Origin: Aquisalinus luteolus
GTDB taxonomy: Bacteria > Pseudomonadota > Alphaproteobacteria > Caulobacterales > Parvularculaceae
Direction: 5' to 3'
Assembly: GCF_009712425.2 (NCBI RefSeq)
Contig: NZ_VCJR02000001.1
Location: 310,001 to 374,000, forward strand
Length of the DNA stretch: 64,000 bases
Shown: one piece after another, positions 45,454-55,640 of the stretch
Layout of the letters: every line of letters starts with the position of its first letter
Numbering within the stretch: position 1 is the stretch's first letter
The notes under the pieces: model-generated
What the model saw: only the letters and a program-made list of their open reading frames with translations
Told to the model about the DNA's origin: nothing
Databases searched by the model: none
Position numbers and translations under genes: made by a program

Positions 45454-45652
45454 ATGCTCGCCTTAGCTCCTGAAACTGTTGAGAAATCCCGTATTAGACT
45501 TGCGCCTGATCCGGGAGCACCGGTTTTCCCCCGTATGATGCAATTTGACAACGAAAAGTACCGTAAATGGACAGATCGTCATCTTGAGGGATTGAATATT
45601 AACCTCGTCTGGCCAAGATTATACAAAGAGTATTCGTATGGTGAGGGGCTAA

Positions 45653-47587
45653 ATGGCTGACAGCGATAATAAACTGACCTTCTGGGGTTTCTTCAAGACG
45701 ATCATCAAAGCGGTCATTGGCATCGCCCTGTTCCTGCAGGCGATGGTTTTCATTTTCATCATGATCATTTTCGTCGCCTTTATCGGTGGTGTTGCGACCC
45801 AGATGGGTGGCGGCGGCAACCAGCAGGGCCCGTCCCTGAAAGTGCCGGAAGGCGCAGCCCTCGTCCTGAACCCGGCTGGCGTGCTGGTCGAGCAGGCTGC
45901 CGCGATCGACCCGGTCGAACAGGCCCTGGCCGAGGCCTATGGCGCCGGTCAGCCGCCGGAAGTCGAGGTCCACGATATCATCCGCGTCATTCGCGCCGCG
46001 AAGGACGACAGCCGTATCAAGGCCATGGTCCTCGACCTCGGCCAGCTCTACGTGCCTTCCTATGCCGCTTCCAAGTTGCATGACATCGCTGCCGAGATCG
46101 ACGCCTTCAAGGAGAGCGGCAAAACGGTCGTGGCAGTCGGCGACTATTACAGCCAAGAGCAATACCTGCTTGCCTCCCATGCCGATCACATCATGCTGCA
46201 CGACTATGGCAGCTTGCTGATCTATGGCTATGGCAGCTATGGCACCTACCTGAAATCGCTGTTCGAGCGGTTCAACGTCACCAATCACGAGTTCCGCGTC
46301 GGTACCTACAAGTCCGCGCTGGAGCCCTATACCCGCGATGACATGTCTGAGCCCGCGAAGGAAGCCAACCGCGCCTATCTCAGCGTACTGTGGCGTGAAT
46401 ATACCAGCGGTATCGAAGCTGCCCGCGGCCTGCCTGCCGGTACGATCGCCAGCTATGCCGACGATGCGGTCGAGATCATCGATGCTGCCGATGGCGACCT
46501 CGCCATGGCCGCCGTGAATGTCGGCCTCGTCGATGAGCTGCGTGACCGCGAAGGCCAGAAGCAATACCTGATCGACCTTGTCGGCAAGGATCGCGAAGGC
46601 AAGAGCTTCAAGGGTGTCGGGTTCCGCACCTATCTCGTCTCTGCTGCTGCGCCGGAGAACACATCTGCGCCGGATATTGCCGTCGTAACAGCCGCCGGCA
46701 CTATCGTCGACGGTGACCTGCCGTTTGGTGTCGCTGCCGGTGACACGATCGCCCGTTACCTGAAACAGGCGCGCGAAGACGAGAACGTCAAGGCCGTCGT
46801 CCTGCGTGTCGACAGCCCGGGCGGTTCTGCCTTTGCCTCTGAAGTGATGCGGACCGAAGTGCTTGCGCTACAGGAAGCCGGCAAGCCTGTCGTCGTCTCC
46901 ATGGGCTCGCTCGCCGCGTCCGGTGGCTACTGGATCTCCGCCAATGCGGACGAGATCTGGGCCGCACCGACGACGATCACCGGTTCCATCGGTATCTTCG
47001 GCTTCGTCCAGACCTTCGAGAACACGGTCGGCGAATATGGTGTCTACACGGATGGTGTCGGCACGACCGACCTGTCGCCGATCATCGCTGCGGGCATCGG
47101 GCCGTTGCCGGAAGAGTTCGGCGCGATCATGCAGCGTTCGACCGAAAACGGTTATGACCGCTTCCTCAATGTCGTTTCCACCGGTCGTGACCTGACCAAG
47201 GAGGAAGTCGATGCCATTGGCCAGGGCCGCGTCTGGATCGGCGAGACGGCACTGGATATCGGTCTGGTCGACAATCTGGGCTCGCTCGACGATGCCGTTG
47301 CTTCCGCTGCCGCACTTGCCGGTATCGAAGGCGATTATGATCTCGTCGAGATGCATGAGAGCAAGTCGCGCTTCGAGAAGTTCCTTGAAAATCTCGCCGC
47401 CGAAAGCAAGGCCCTGTTCAACGGCCAGGCCTATGACGACACTGAAATGTTCGGCAGCTATCTTGCCGATTACCAGCAGCCTGCACTGAAGCAGATGATC
47501 CAGAAGGTCGCTGACGAGGCTCGTTATTACGAGGCTTACAATGATCCGAACAATCTCTACGTTCGTTGTCTGGAGTGCGAACTCTAG
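45653..47587 (+). CDS. sppA: signal peptide peptidase SppA, long type
   Basis: The 644-residue membrane serine protease degrades leftover signal peptides. It has one N-terminal helix (about residues 17-45) and two repeated protease domains, as in the 67-kDa type. The catalytic pair is Lys220 (VGTYKSALEPYTRDDMS) and Ser423 (MGSLAASGGYWISANADE). Length matches the long-type family. It is divergent from the MoxR operon and read together with the following DUF1285-NUDIX-CCA group, though a 73-base gap precedes DUF1285. Low-frequency signal peptides of the exported proteins here are natural substrates. Confidence 0.94.
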   Translation: MADSDNKLTFWGFFKTIIKAVIGIALFLQAMVFIFIMIIFVAFIGGVATQMGGGGNQQGPSLKVPEGAALVLNPAGVLVEQAAAIDPVEQALAEAYGAGQPPEVEVHDIIRVIRAAKDDSRIKAMVLDLGQLYVPSYAASKLHDIAAEIDAFKESGKTVVAVGDYYSQEQYLLASHADHIMLHDYGSLLIYGYGSYGTYLKSLFERFNVTNHEFRVGTYKSALEPYTRDDMSEPAKEANRAYLSVLWREYTSGIEAARGLPAGTIASYADDAVEIIDAADGDLAMAAVNVGLVDELRDREGQKQYLIDLVGKDREGKSFKGVGFRTYLVSAAAPENTSAPDIAVVTAAGTIVDGDLPFGVAAGDTIARYLKQAREDENVKAVVLRVDSPGGSAFASEVMRTEVLALQEAGKPVVVSMGSLAASGGYWISANADEIWAAPTTITGSIGIFGFVQTFENTVGEYGVYTDGVGTTDLSPIIAAGIGPLPEEFGAIMQRSTENGYDRFLNVVSTGRDLTKEEVDAIGQGRVWIGETALDIGLVDNLGSLDDAVASAAALAGIEGDYDLVEMHESKSRFEKFLENLAAESKALFNGQAYDDTEMFGSYLADYQQPALKQMIQKVADEARYYEAYNDPNNLYVRCLECEL

Positions 47588-47660
47588 CGTCTGCTGACGA
47601 AATCGGAAATCATGTCGGGGCCGGGATGGACAAAACCATTTCCGGCCCCAGTTCTATTAT

Positions 47661-48227
47661 ATGACTGACTTGCTCGCACTCGCCGCTTCCATGTCCGACC
47701 TGCAGGGCGATGGCCCGCTGCCGCCGGTCGAGAAGTGGAACCCGGACCATTGCGGTGAGATCGATATCACGATCCGCCGCGACGGCGTCTGGGTGCATGA
47801 AGGCTCGCCCATCGGCCGCCCCAAACTCGTCCGGCTGTTCTCAACCGTGCTGAAGCGCGAAGGTGATGACTATTTCCTCGTCACGCCGGTGGAAAAGTTG
47901 CAGCTGGCGGTGGAGGATGTGCCCTTCCTTGCCGTCGGCATGGAGGTAGAAGGGGAAGGCGAGGACCGGACCCTCCGTTTCCGGACCAATGTCGGCGACG
48001 AAGTTGTCGCCGGGCCAGATCATCCGATCACCTTTCGCCGCGATGTACAGGAAAGGACTGAGGAGGGGGCTCTCGTACCATACGTCGAGGTGCGAAGCGG
48101 ACTGCAGGCGCGGCTGACGCGCACGCTCTATTATGATTTTGTCACGCTCCTGCAGGGCGATCCGCCTTTCCTGCGCAGCGCGGGTGCTGTATTCCCTTAT
48201 GAGGAAAGCGATTCCCGGAAGCCCTGA
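47661..48227 (+). CDS. DUF1285 family protein
   Basis: The 188-residue protein belongs to DUF1285: the N-terminal GEIDITIRRDGVWVHEGSPIGRPKLVRLFSTVL (in part GVWVHEGSPIGRPKLV), a middle segment VTPVEKLQLAVEDVPFL, and the C-terminal YYDFVTLLQGD. The fold is beta-rich and the role unknown. In alphaproteobacteria it is commonly linked to the MoxR operon, NUDIX and CCA transferase genes, as in this window. It begins 73 bases after sppA and ends 1 base before the NUDIX gene. Confidence 0.9.
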   Translation: MTDLLALAASMSDLQGDGPLPPVEKWNPDHCGEIDITIRRDGVWVHEGSPIGRPKLVRLFSTVLKREGDDYFLVTPVEKLQLAVEDVPFLAVGMEVEGEGEDRTLRFRTNVGDEVVAGPDHPITFRRDVQERTEEGALVPYVEVRSGLQARLTRTLYYDFVTLLQGDPPFLRSAGAVFPYEESDSRKP

Positions 48228-48228
48228 C

Positions 48229-48912
48229 ATGACGCTCACACCTTCTTCGCCACGAAGGCCATCAACCAAGCGGCAGCAGCCCGCGCCCCGGCCCGGCCAT
48301 TGGCGCACGCAGCTGGCCGCAGGCATGGCCGAGGAAGTGGCGCGCGAGGACCGGATGTTGTTCCAGGAACTCAATCCCCATCTGGAATTCCCGCCGATCC
48401 TGAAGGAAAAGCCGAAGACATTTCGCGAGGCCGCGGTGCTGATCCCGATCATCGACAGGCCGGAAGCGCCGACAGTGCTGTTCACCCTGCGCTCATCGGA
48501 TCTTCCCTCCCATGCCGGGCAGATTTCCTTTCCCGGCGGACGGGTAGAGGAGGCGGACGAGAACATGGTCGCGACCGCGCTGCGCGAGACCCATGAGGAA
48601 GTCGGCATCCCGCCCCACCGGGTCGAGGTCGTCGGCGAGATGGGCGTCCATTTCGGCGGGCAGGGCTATGCCGTCACGCCTGTTGTCGGCATCATTCATC
48701 CGTCTACGTCCTTCATGCCTTGTCCTGACGAGGTCCATGATTTGTTCGAGGTGCCGCTCGACCACCTCGCCGACGAGGCGAACCACATCATCGAGCAGCG
48801 CAGATTCGGTGATATAGACTATTCAATGTTCGCCGTGCCCTATCAGGACTGGCACATCTGGGGACTGACTGCCGGCATCGTGCACACGCTGATGCGGGTG
48901 ATGAAGGCCTGA
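48229..48912 (+). CDS. NUDIX hydrolase, CoA pyrophosphatase type
   Basis: The 227-residue enzyme hydrolyses CoA-type pyrophosphates. The NUDIX box is seen in GGRVEEADENMVATALRETHEEVGI (GGRVEEADENMVATALRETH in part), with the REThEE core. The upstream LLTxR-type segment LFTLRSSDLPSHAGQISFPGG is the UPF0035/CoA-diphosphatase signature. The start at 48229 gives a basic, Pro-rich head. It is one base after the DUF1285 stop and its stop is 1 base before the CCA transferase start, so it lies in a tight operon. Confidence 0.92.
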   Translation: MTLTPSSPRRPSTKRQQPAPRPGHWRTQLAAGMAEEVAREDRMLFQELNPHLEFPPILKEKPKTFREAAVLIPIIDRPEAPTVLFTLRSSDLPSHAGQISFPGGRVEEADENMVATALRETHEEVGIPPHRVEVVGEMGVHFGGQGYAVTPVVGIIHPSTSFMPCPDEVHDLFEVPLDHLADEANHIIEQRRFGDIDYSMFAVPYQDWHIWGLTAGIVHTLMRVMKA

Positions 48913-48913
48913 T

Positions 48914-50194
48914 TTGTCCCTGCCGTCTCTCATATCCCTGCCAGAGAAGGCCACCGCATCTTTTTCCTGGGTTGCACACAAGCCCCTGCAAGAGATTCTG
49001 AAGGCGCTCGACGCGGCAGGTGGGGCACCGATGTTCGTCGGCGGGTGTGTGCGCGACAGTCTCTACGGCATGCCACCTGATTTCGACGATCCCGACGCCC
49101 GCAACGATATCGACATCGCTACGGTGCTGACGCCGGATCAAACGGTGAAAGCGCTGAAGGCCGCTGGCACAAAGGCTGTGCCGACGGGCATCGAGCACGG
49201 CACGATCACGGGCGTCAACAAGGGCATGGTCGCCGAGATAACCACCCTTCGGGCCGATATCACCACCGATGGCCGCCATGCCGAGGTGGAGTTCACTACC
49301 GACTGGGATCAGGACTGGCGCCGCCGCGACTTCACCATCAACGCGATGTACCTGACGCCGAATTTGCAGCTCTATGACCCCGCTGGCGGTCTCGACGCGC
49401 TGGAGCGCAAGGCGGTGTACTTCATCGGCGAGGCGGAAGAACGCATCAGGGAAGATTACCTCCGTATCCTGCGCTTTTACCGCTTCTCTGCCCGCTATGC
49501 CGATGAACTGGATGAGACCGGCTCCGCCGCTTGTCGCGCCCTGCGCGAAGGGCTGGACATGATTTCCAAGGAACGTATCGGGCAGGAGATGATGAAGATC
49601 CTCTCCGGGCCACGACGCGGCTTCATCCTGCCCGCCATGGAGGCCGATGGCATCCTCGAGCGCGTCTGGCCGCATCCGGCGGATATCAATGTCGTCTCGG
49701 GCCTTACCGAAATGCCTGAGGCGGTCGCGGCGGAAGTGATGCTGGCCGGGCTGTGGCCATCCGCCGACCCCGGGGGTATCGGCGCGGCACTACGCCTGTC
49801 CAATGCCCAGAATGCAAGGCGACGCGACGCGCTGGAAGCGGCCTCAGCCTTCACCGACCTGGCGCCAGACGAGCGACAGGCCCGCGTGCTCGTCTATCAT
49901 TTCGGCGCCCGCGCCTTCCGCGACGGGGCGCTCATTGCCATGGCCCGCTTTGGTGAGGCAGCAGAGGCCGACTATGACAATTGGCATGCAGCGCTGGCGC
50001 TGGCCGATAACTGGCATGTGCCGGATTTGCCGATCGCCGCGCAGCAGCTGATCGATGATGGTCTGGAGCCAGGCCCCGATCTCGGTGCAGCCCTGAAGCG
50101 AGCCGAGGCGCTATGGATCGAGCGCGATTTCCCGGTTGACGACATGTCGCTTGCGGCGATCAGGCAGAAAGCCGTTCAGCAGGCGGACGATTAA
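48914..50194 (+). CDS. CCA tRNA nucleotidyltransferase
   Basis: The 426-residue enzyme adds or repairs the 3' CCA of tRNAs. The nucleotidyltransferase core has MFVGGCVRDSLYGM, then NDIDIATVLTPDQ with the metal-binding Asp pair, and RRRDFTINAMYL. The C-terminal helical domain begins near residue 190 with EERIREDYLRILRFYRFSARY. It starts at a TTG one base after the NUDIX stop and shares 4 bases with the convergent glycosyltransferase. Family members of this size often combine polymerase and tRNA-binding domains; no HD domain is obvious. Confidence 0.93.
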   Translation: MSLPSLISLPEKATASFSWVAHKPLQEILKALDAAGGAPMFVGGCVRDSLYGMPPDFDDPDARNDIDIATVLTPDQTVKALKAAGTKAVPTGIEHGTITGVNKGMVAEITTLRADITTDGRHAEVEFTTDWDQDWRRRDFTINAMYLTPNLQLYDPAGGLDALERKAVYFIGEAEERIREDYLRILRFYRFSARYADELDETGSAACRALREGLDMISKERIGQEMMKILSGPRRGFILPAMEADGILERVWPHPADINVVSGLTEMPEAVAAEVMLAGLWPSADPGGIGAALRLSNAQNARRRDALEAASAFTDLAPDERQARVLVYHFGARAFRDGALIAMARFGEAAEADYDNWHAALALADNWHVPDLPIAAQQLIDDGLEPGPDLGAALKRAEALWIERDFPVDDMSLAAIRQKAVQQADD

Positions 50195-51237
50195 TCCTCA
50201 TCCACGGGCAGCGGCCGCATATCCGGCGCACGGGTCAGCAGCTTTCCGAGGGAAAACGTCATCATCCCGGCAATCGCCCGCCATGACATGATGCGCTGTT
50301 CCTGCAGCTCCTTTCGTGCCGCCCAGGCATCCTGCGCCTCGAAGAACGCATCCATCATGCCGCGCCAATACGCCCCGGCGACGCCCAGTGGCACGGCGCG
50401 GGCAAGGAAGAACAGGTTCGCCAGCACATGGATGGGAAACATCAGCCAGATCAACGGTGAGGGCATGCAGCGTATGAAGGTCCAGATACGGTTGCGGGTG
50501 CCGTGATAGACGGTGAAGGCGCTGCGCCGCCCGGTGATGCCCGAGCCTTCATGCAGGATCGTCGCGTCATGCACCAGCACGGCGCGTTCATCCATCAGCC
50601 GGGCCCTGAAGCCGAAATCGACATCTTCATTGTAACAGAAAAAGCTTTCCGCGAACCCGCCCAGCTTTCTGAACAACGCAGCGTCATAGAGGCTCGCTGC
50701 AGCACAGGGTGCGAAAATCTCCTCGTCCTGCATAGGGATCAGCGCCGTAGACGCACCATAGCCGCCGCGATAGGCGATGCCGCTGGCGTGATAGACATCG
50801 CCGAGGCCGTCGAGCCGGTCGCGGTCAGCCATATCGATCTGCACCGAACCGAACAGCTTCACCCCCGGGTGCCGCTCCGTCGCCGCCACCAGGCGTTCCA
50901 GCCAGTCCGGGCGCACCATGGTGTCGGGGTTGAGCAGGGCGAGCCATTTGCCCTTCGCCGCCTGCGCCGCACGGTTCATACCCCCGGCAAAGCCGAGATT
51001 TTCCCCTGTCTTGATCACCGTTGCATTGTCCGGCAGGCTCTGCGCCGCCACCGAGCCGTCTTCAGAGCCATTATCGAGCAGGATGATCTCAAAGTCCCTG
51101 AAGGTCTGCGACGACAGGGCCGCAAGGCACCGCGAGAGCCGCTGCGCACCGGTATTGTAGCTGACGATCAGCACCGAAACGGCGGGGCCTGCGCTGCTGC
51201 GATCAACTGTCTGTGATGATGGGTAAGGCTCTGACAT
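50191..51237 (-). CDS. family 2 glycosyltransferase
   Basis: The 348-residue protein has a GT2 (GT-A) domain: VSVLIVSYNTGAQRLSRCLAALSSQTF, shown in part as SVLIVSYNTGAQRL, with the nucleotide-binding LLDNGSEDGS and the metal motif region ALLNPDTMVRPDWL. The C-terminal part has a membrane-associated helix pair (MPSPLIWLMFPIHVLANLFFLARAV). Such enzymes build surface glycans using nucleotide sugars. It is convergent with the CCA transferase and stands alone. The acceptor is unknown, and no polysaccharide cluster is seen nearby. Confidence 0.88.
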   Translation of the reverse strand: MSEPYPSSQTVDRSSAGPAVSVLIVSYNTGAQRLSRCLAALSSQTFRDFEIILLDNGSEDGSVAAQSLPDNATVIKTGENLGFAGGMNRAAQAAKGKWLALLNPDTMVRPDWLERLVAATERHPGVKLFGSVQIDMADRDRLDGLGDVYHASGIAYRGGYGASTALIPMQDEEIFAPCAAASLYDAALFRKLGGFAESFFCYNEDVDFGFRARLMDERAVLVHDATILHEGSGITGRRSAFTVYHGTRNRIWTFIRCMPSPLIWLMFPIHVLANLFFLARAVPLGVAGAYWRGMMDAFFEAQDAWAARKELQEQRIMSWRAIAGMMTFSLGKLLTRAPDMRPLPVDED

Positions 51238-51351
51238 TACACCGGTTTCGCTTCAATCGCACTGTGCATAACGGTTGCAGGGACCCTTTGTCTGCGACAG
51301 ACTATGCCCCGAAACAAGCCAAAAAGACGACCCATAGGAAGGAAGACCCAC

Positions 51352-53106
51352 ATGCAAGGCCTGATGATGGACACCCCCCTGTTGATTTCGGGGATTTTGA
51401 AGCATGCCGTGCGCACCTTCGCCGACCAGGAAATCGTGACCAGCCTCGTCGAAGGCGGCAAGCACCGATATACCTACAAACAGGCCGAAGAGCGCATCTG
51501 CCAGCTCGCCCATGCGCTGCAGAAAATGGGCGTGAAAATGGGCGACCGGGTCGGCGTCATCGGCTGGAATACCCATCGCCAGCTTGAGCTTTATTACGCG
51601 ATCAGCTCAATCGGCGCTGTCTGTCACACCATCAATCCGCGCCTCGGGCCGGAAAATGCCGGTTTCGTCATCAACCATGCCGGCGACAAGTTCATGTTCT
51701 ACGACATCACCTTCGCGCCGCTGGTCGAGGCGCTGGGACCGCACCTGAAAACGGTCGAGAAGTATGTCGTGATGACCGACAAGGACCATGCGCCGGAATC
51801 GAAACTGAACCCTGAAACCTATGAAGAGCTCATCGCGGGTGAGGAGAAGACATTCGACTGGCCGCTGTTCGACGAGAACACGGCGAGCGGCATGTGCTAT
51901 ACCTCCGGCACGACGGGCCAGCCCAAGGGCGTTCTTTATTCCCATCGTTCCACGGTAATCCAGACCTTCGTCACCTCGCTCGCGACCTCCTTCGGCGCAG
52001 ACCATACCGACACCATCCTGCCGGTCGTGCCGATGTTCCACGTCAACGCCTGGAACGTGCCCTATTCGGCGCTGATGGGCGGGGCGAAACTGGTCCTGCC
52101 TGGGCCGGGCATGGATGGCGAGAGCCTGCATACGTTGATCGAGGAAGAGGGGGTGACCTATTCCCTCGGTGTGCCGACGATCTGGCTCGGCCTGCTCGGC
52201 TATGTCAATGCCGCAGGCAAGACGTTCAGTACCATGAAATACACCCTCGTCGGCGGCGCAGCCTTGTCGGAGAAGATCGTCAAGGGCTACGAGGCCCATG
52301 GCGTACGCGTGCGCCAAGGCTGGGGCATGACGGAAATGTCGCCAACCGGCACCGTCAATTTCGAGGAAAAAGGCTTCTACGACCAGCCGCAGGAAGAGCG
52401 CCTCCCGAAACAGCTCAAGCAGGGCAAGGCGCTGCCATTCGTGGAAATGCGGCTCGTCTCCGATGAAGGCAGGATCCTGCCCCATGACGGCGAGACGTCA
52501 GGCCACCTTCAGGTGCGTGGTCCATCGATCCTGTCGGCCTATTACAATTACGAGGGCGACACGCTGACGCCGGACGGCTGGTTCGACACGGGCGACGTCG
52601 CCGTCATCGATCCGGAAGGCATGATGTCGATCACCGACCGGGCCAAGGACGTGATAAAGTCTGGTGGCGAATGGATCTCCACTATCGATATCGAGAATGC
52701 GGCACTCTCGCACCCTGAGGTCGTCAACGCTGCCGTGATCGGCATCGCTCATCCTAAATGGGACGAGCGCCCGCTGCTGATCTGTCAGCCCGCGCCTGAC
52801 ACCACGCCGGATGCGGAGGAAGTGCGCCAGTTTGTCTGCAAGCAGGTGCCGAAAATCTCCTGCCCGGATGCTGTGGAATTCGTGAAGGAAATCCCCATTG
52901 GCGCGACCGGCAAGGTGCTGAAGACCAGGCTGCGCGAGATGTTCAAGGATTACGTGCTGCCGGAATTCCGGGAAGGTGGCTCTGCGCCAGCAGAAACCTC
53001 CAGCTCCAATGATGCAAAGGAGCTGGAGATGACGCGCAAAACCAATACCAAGCCTGGGTCTACTCGTCCTCAGTCTGGTCCGTTTTCTTTCTTCCGCCGA
53101 AAATAG
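51352..53106 (+). CDS. fatty-acyl-CoA synthetase, AMP-forming
   Basis: The 584-residue enzyme makes acyl-CoA from a fatty acid, CoA and ATP. The ATP motif is [19 protein letters not shown], with [25 protein letters not shown] and [14 protein letters not shown] later, and [12 protein letters not shown] at the C-terminus. This order fits medium/long-chain fatty-acyl-CoA synthetases. I chose the ATG at 51352 because a strong AGGAAGGAAG ribosome site precedes it. A roughly 40-residue basic, low-complexity tail (ending FFRRK) extends past the usual end and overlaps the asmA 3' end by 47 bases. Confidence 0.92.
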   Translation: MQGLMMDTPLLISGILKHAVRTFADQEIVTSLVEGGKHRYTYKQAEERICQLAHALQKMGVKMGDRVGVIGWNTHRQLELYYAISSIGAVCHTINPRLGPENAGFVINHAGDKFMFYDITFAPLVEALGPHLKTVEKYVVMTDKDHAPESKLNPETYEELIAGEEKTFDWPLFDENTASGMCYTSGTTGQPKGVLYSHRSTVIQTFVTSLATSFGADHTDTILPVVPMFHVNAWNVPYSALMGGAKLVLPGPGMDGESLHTLIEEEGVTYSLGVPTIWLGLLGYVNAAGKTFSTMKYTLVGGAALSEKIVKGYEAHGVRVRQGWGMTEMSPTGTVNFEEKGFYDQPQEERLPKQLKQGKALPFVEMRLVSDEGRILPHDGETSGHLQVRGPSILSAYYNYEGDTLTPDGWFDTGDVAVIDPEGMMSITDRAKDVIKSGGEWISTIDIENAALSHPEVVNAAVIGIAHPKWDERPLLICQPAPDTTPDAEEVRQFVCKQVPKISCPDAVEFVKEIPIGATGKVLKTRLREMFKDYVLPEFREGGSAPAETSSSNDAKELEMTRKTNTKPGSTRPQSGPFSFFRRK

Positions 53107-55264
53107 CATCGAGGGCCCGCTCTTTCAGCTGGTCCTCGACTGACTTTTCCTCTTCTTCAGGCGCGAGGTTTGCTTCCTCGTCGGTCACGCAATCGGCGGG
53201 ATCCTCAGCGGTGCATTCCTCGGCGTCCGTCGCCGGCTGTGCGGCGCCGGGCCGGGTGATTCCGAGGGCTTTTTCCAGTTCGGACCGGGCGCGGTTCTGC
53301 AGCGCGTCCTGAACGCTCTCGCCTTCACCAACGGCGACGCCGTTCTTGTTCAGCAGGTTCTTGATCCGGCCCGAGGCGACTTCCTGCAGCAGCACCTGCG
53401 TATTGAAGCCGACGGTCGGCTCGTTGAACGTGCCGCCGATCATCAGCGGCAGGTTCAGCTGCCGCCCTGTCTCGTCCTGCAGGCTCTGGAACACGGTCGG
53501 GACGAAAGCCATGTCGATCGTCTGGGTCGGCAAGTTCACCGTGCCATCGCCGGAGATCATGTAGAGCGGTCCGCGCAGCATGATGTTCTGGGAGCTGACG
53601 ACACCGTTGGAAATCGAGAAGGGCGATTGCAGCTCATTGAACTGCGTCTCCGAACTTGGGCCACGAGCTTCGGACACGGCGGTGACCAGCACTTGCGGGT
53701 TGAAGCTGAACTGGCCGTTCTCTGCCGACAGGCCGGAGATTAGGGTCGAGGCAGTCTGGATGATCTTGCCGAGGTCGATACCCTCCATCGCGCCTTTGTC
53801 GAGCGCAATGGTACCCTGACCGTTCAGAGCACTGATCATGGCGGCGACATTGTTGCCGCCGGTCGAGAGGTTCGCCTGCACGCCGCCAATGCCGGTCAGG
53901 CGGTTCAGGCCCATGACGTCGCGGGCAAAGCTCTGGGCGTTCAGGCCCTTCAGGTCGAGCACGCTTTCGACGCGTGGCGTATTGCCGGCGGCATTGACCA
54001 TGACTGACGCACTGCCGCCGCCATCATAGAGATTGACCTCGTTGAGATTGGCGTTGAGCACGCCATTATTGATGCGCAGGCCCAGCTGGCTGCGGCCGAA
54101 CTTCATCGTCGGCAGGGTGATACCCTCCGTCGTCGCCGTGATGTCGGCATTGACGGCATTCAGTGCCGAGAAATCGATCGGCGTCGTCGGCCAGGCCGGG
54201 AAGCCGGCATCCTTGTCCTCGCGGTTGGCCTTCTGCGCTTCGGTTTCAGGCGGCAGGTAAGGCGTCAGGTCCATCTGCGAGAGGGCGATATCACCCGTCA
54301 CGGTCGGCTTGGCACCACCCCAGGCAAAGTCGAGATCGCCATTGCCTGTGATCTGATCAAACGTGATATCGGCATTGGAGAAGGACAGGCGTTCATCCGT
54401 GCCCGCCACATCGCCACTGACCTTTAGCCGGTCGAAGCCCTGGTCGACATCGATCCCCATACCCAGCGTCGCCAGTAGGCTCTTCAGGGACGGCGCATCG
54501 ATATCCAGCTGCCCGTCATAAGACAGCTCGCCGCCGGCAAGATTGATATCGGCATCGACGACATTGTCCTCAACGGAAAAGTCGAGGCCGATCACCGTCG
54601 CGGCATTGTTCATCAGGCTCCGCGGTGTGGTGATGGTCGCGTCCAGCGTCGCAGGGCGGCCCTGGAAGGTCATCGTGCCGTCTGCGGACAGTGCCTCGTC
54701 CAGGGAAGCCAGCTCGATCTCGATATTGGCGTCGCGTGCCTCGAAGGTCTGGTCGCTGGCCCGGTCGCGATAGACGATTACGCCGTCGATGATGCGCACA
54801 TCGCCGAGGCGGATATCCTTTAGCGGCCCTTCGTCATCTGACGTTGTTTCTTCCTCGGCAGGGGTTGCTTCATCTTCCGCGCCAAGCGCCCAGTTGACCT
54901 CGCCATCGGCGCGGCGCTCGAGATAGATTTCCGGCTCGGTCAGTACGAAGCGGTCGATCTCGACATTACCGGAGAACAGCGGGAACAGCTTCACGCCGAT
55001 ATCGGCACTGCCGACGGAGACGAAATATTCATCGGTCATGCCTTCGGCATTGGCGATGGTAAGATTGTCGACCGTAAAGGCCGGGTTGGGGAACAGCGCC
55101 GCCTTCGGCACTTCGCCGATTGTGACCTCGCGGCCCAGCATGTTGCTCGCCTCGCGCTCCAGCCTGTCCTTGTAGGCCGAGGCAGGAATGAACATCGGCG
55201 CGACCAGCAGGCCGATCACGATGAGAACGATGAGGGCGCCGAGCCCGGCGAGAATCTTGCGCAT
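53060..55264 (-). CDS. AsmA family membrane-anchored protein
   Basis: The 734-residue protein has one N-terminal helix (residues 4-24), then a very long periplasmic beta-rich region with repeated short hydrophobic strands, typical of AsmA/YhjG lipid-transport-like proteins. The AsmA C-terminal domain is seen in LNRLTGIGGVQANLSTGGN, GTIALDKGAMEGIDLGKII and PLYMISGDGTVNLPTQT. The C-terminal 80 residues are acidic and low complexity. AsmA-type proteins are thought to bridge the periplasm and move phospholipids to the outer membrane. It is monocistronic. Confidence 0.9.
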   Translation of the reverse strand: MRKILAGLGALIVLIVIGLLVAPMFIPASAYKDRLEREASNMLGREVTIGEVPKAALFPNPAFTVDNLTIANAEGMTDEYFVSVGSADIGVKLFPLFSGNVEIDRFVLTEPEIYLERRADGEVNWALGAEDEATPAEEETTSDDEGPLKDIRLGDVRIIDGVIVYRDRASDQTFEARDANIEIELASLDEALSADGTMTFQGRPATLDATITTPRSLMNNAATVIGLDFSVEDNVVDADINLAGGELSYDGQLDIDAPSLKSLLATLGMGIDVDQGFDRLKVSGDVAGTDERLSFSNADITFDQITGNGDLDFAWGGAKPTVTGDIALSQMDLTPYLPPETEAQKANREDKDAGFPAWPTTPIDFSALNAVNADITATTEGITLPTMKFGRSQLGLRINNGVLNANLNEVNLYDGGGSASVMVNAAGNTPRVESVLDLKGLNAQSFARDVMGLNRLTGIGGVQANLSTGGNNVAAMISALNGQGTIALDKGAMEGIDLGKIIQTASTLISGLSAENGQFSFNPQVLVTAVSEARGPSSETQFNELQSPFSISNGVVSSQNIMLRGPLYMISGDGTVNLPTQTIDMAFVPTVFQSLQDETGRQLNLPLMIGGTFNEPTVGFNTQVLLQEVASGRIKNLLNKNGVAVGEGESVQDALQNRARSELEKALGITRPGAAQPATDAEECTAEDPADCVTDEEANLAPEEEEKSVEDQLKERALDAIFGGRKKTDQTEDE

Positions 55265-55357
55265 TGTCTGTTCCTCTCAAATCCGCCTGATGTCTTCCAT
55301 CTAGGGCGCAACTGTGCCGCTATTGTGACAGCAAACGCGCCGCCTCAGAAACGCTAT

Positions 55358-55555
55358 TTACTTACGCTTACGGCTGGCGCCGCGTACCTGTTCCGCAGCG
55401 GCCATGATTTCCTCAGCGATTTCGATGGCATCGTCAGGCTCGAAGTCCATCGGCAGGTCGATAGTGCTGGAGGATATATAGAGCCGGACCATGCCCTGGT
55501 CAGTCGCGCCGATCTGCAGGTCGGCTTCATCATCGCTTTGCTTGTTGATACCCAT
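55358..55555 (-). CDS. small acidic protein, DUF6324-like
   Basis: The 65-residue protein starts MGINKQSDDEADLQIGATDQ and has GMVRLYISSS and DDAIEIAEEIMAAAEQV. This pattern agrees with the small DUF6324-type proteins of alphaproteobacteria as I remember them; the domain number is uncertain. The role is unknown. It has a GGAA ribosome site a few bases upstream. It lies alone between asmA and recA. Confidence 0.65.
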   Translation of the reverse strand: MGINKQSDDEADLQIGATDQGMVRLYISSSTIDLPMDFEPDDAIEIAEEIMAAAEQVRGASRKRK

Positions 55556-55640
55556 CTGGAAATTCCTTTTTGTCTGCGGGGGTATTTAGCACTTCGGCCC
55601 GAGAATCATAGTACCCGTCTTCGTATAGTCGACCAAATCG

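Noticed and set aside
44281-45660. A 459-codon open frame antisense to the MoxR gene
   Set aside because: MoxR has intact Walker motifs; the antisense frame has no recognisable domain and runs into the sppA start.
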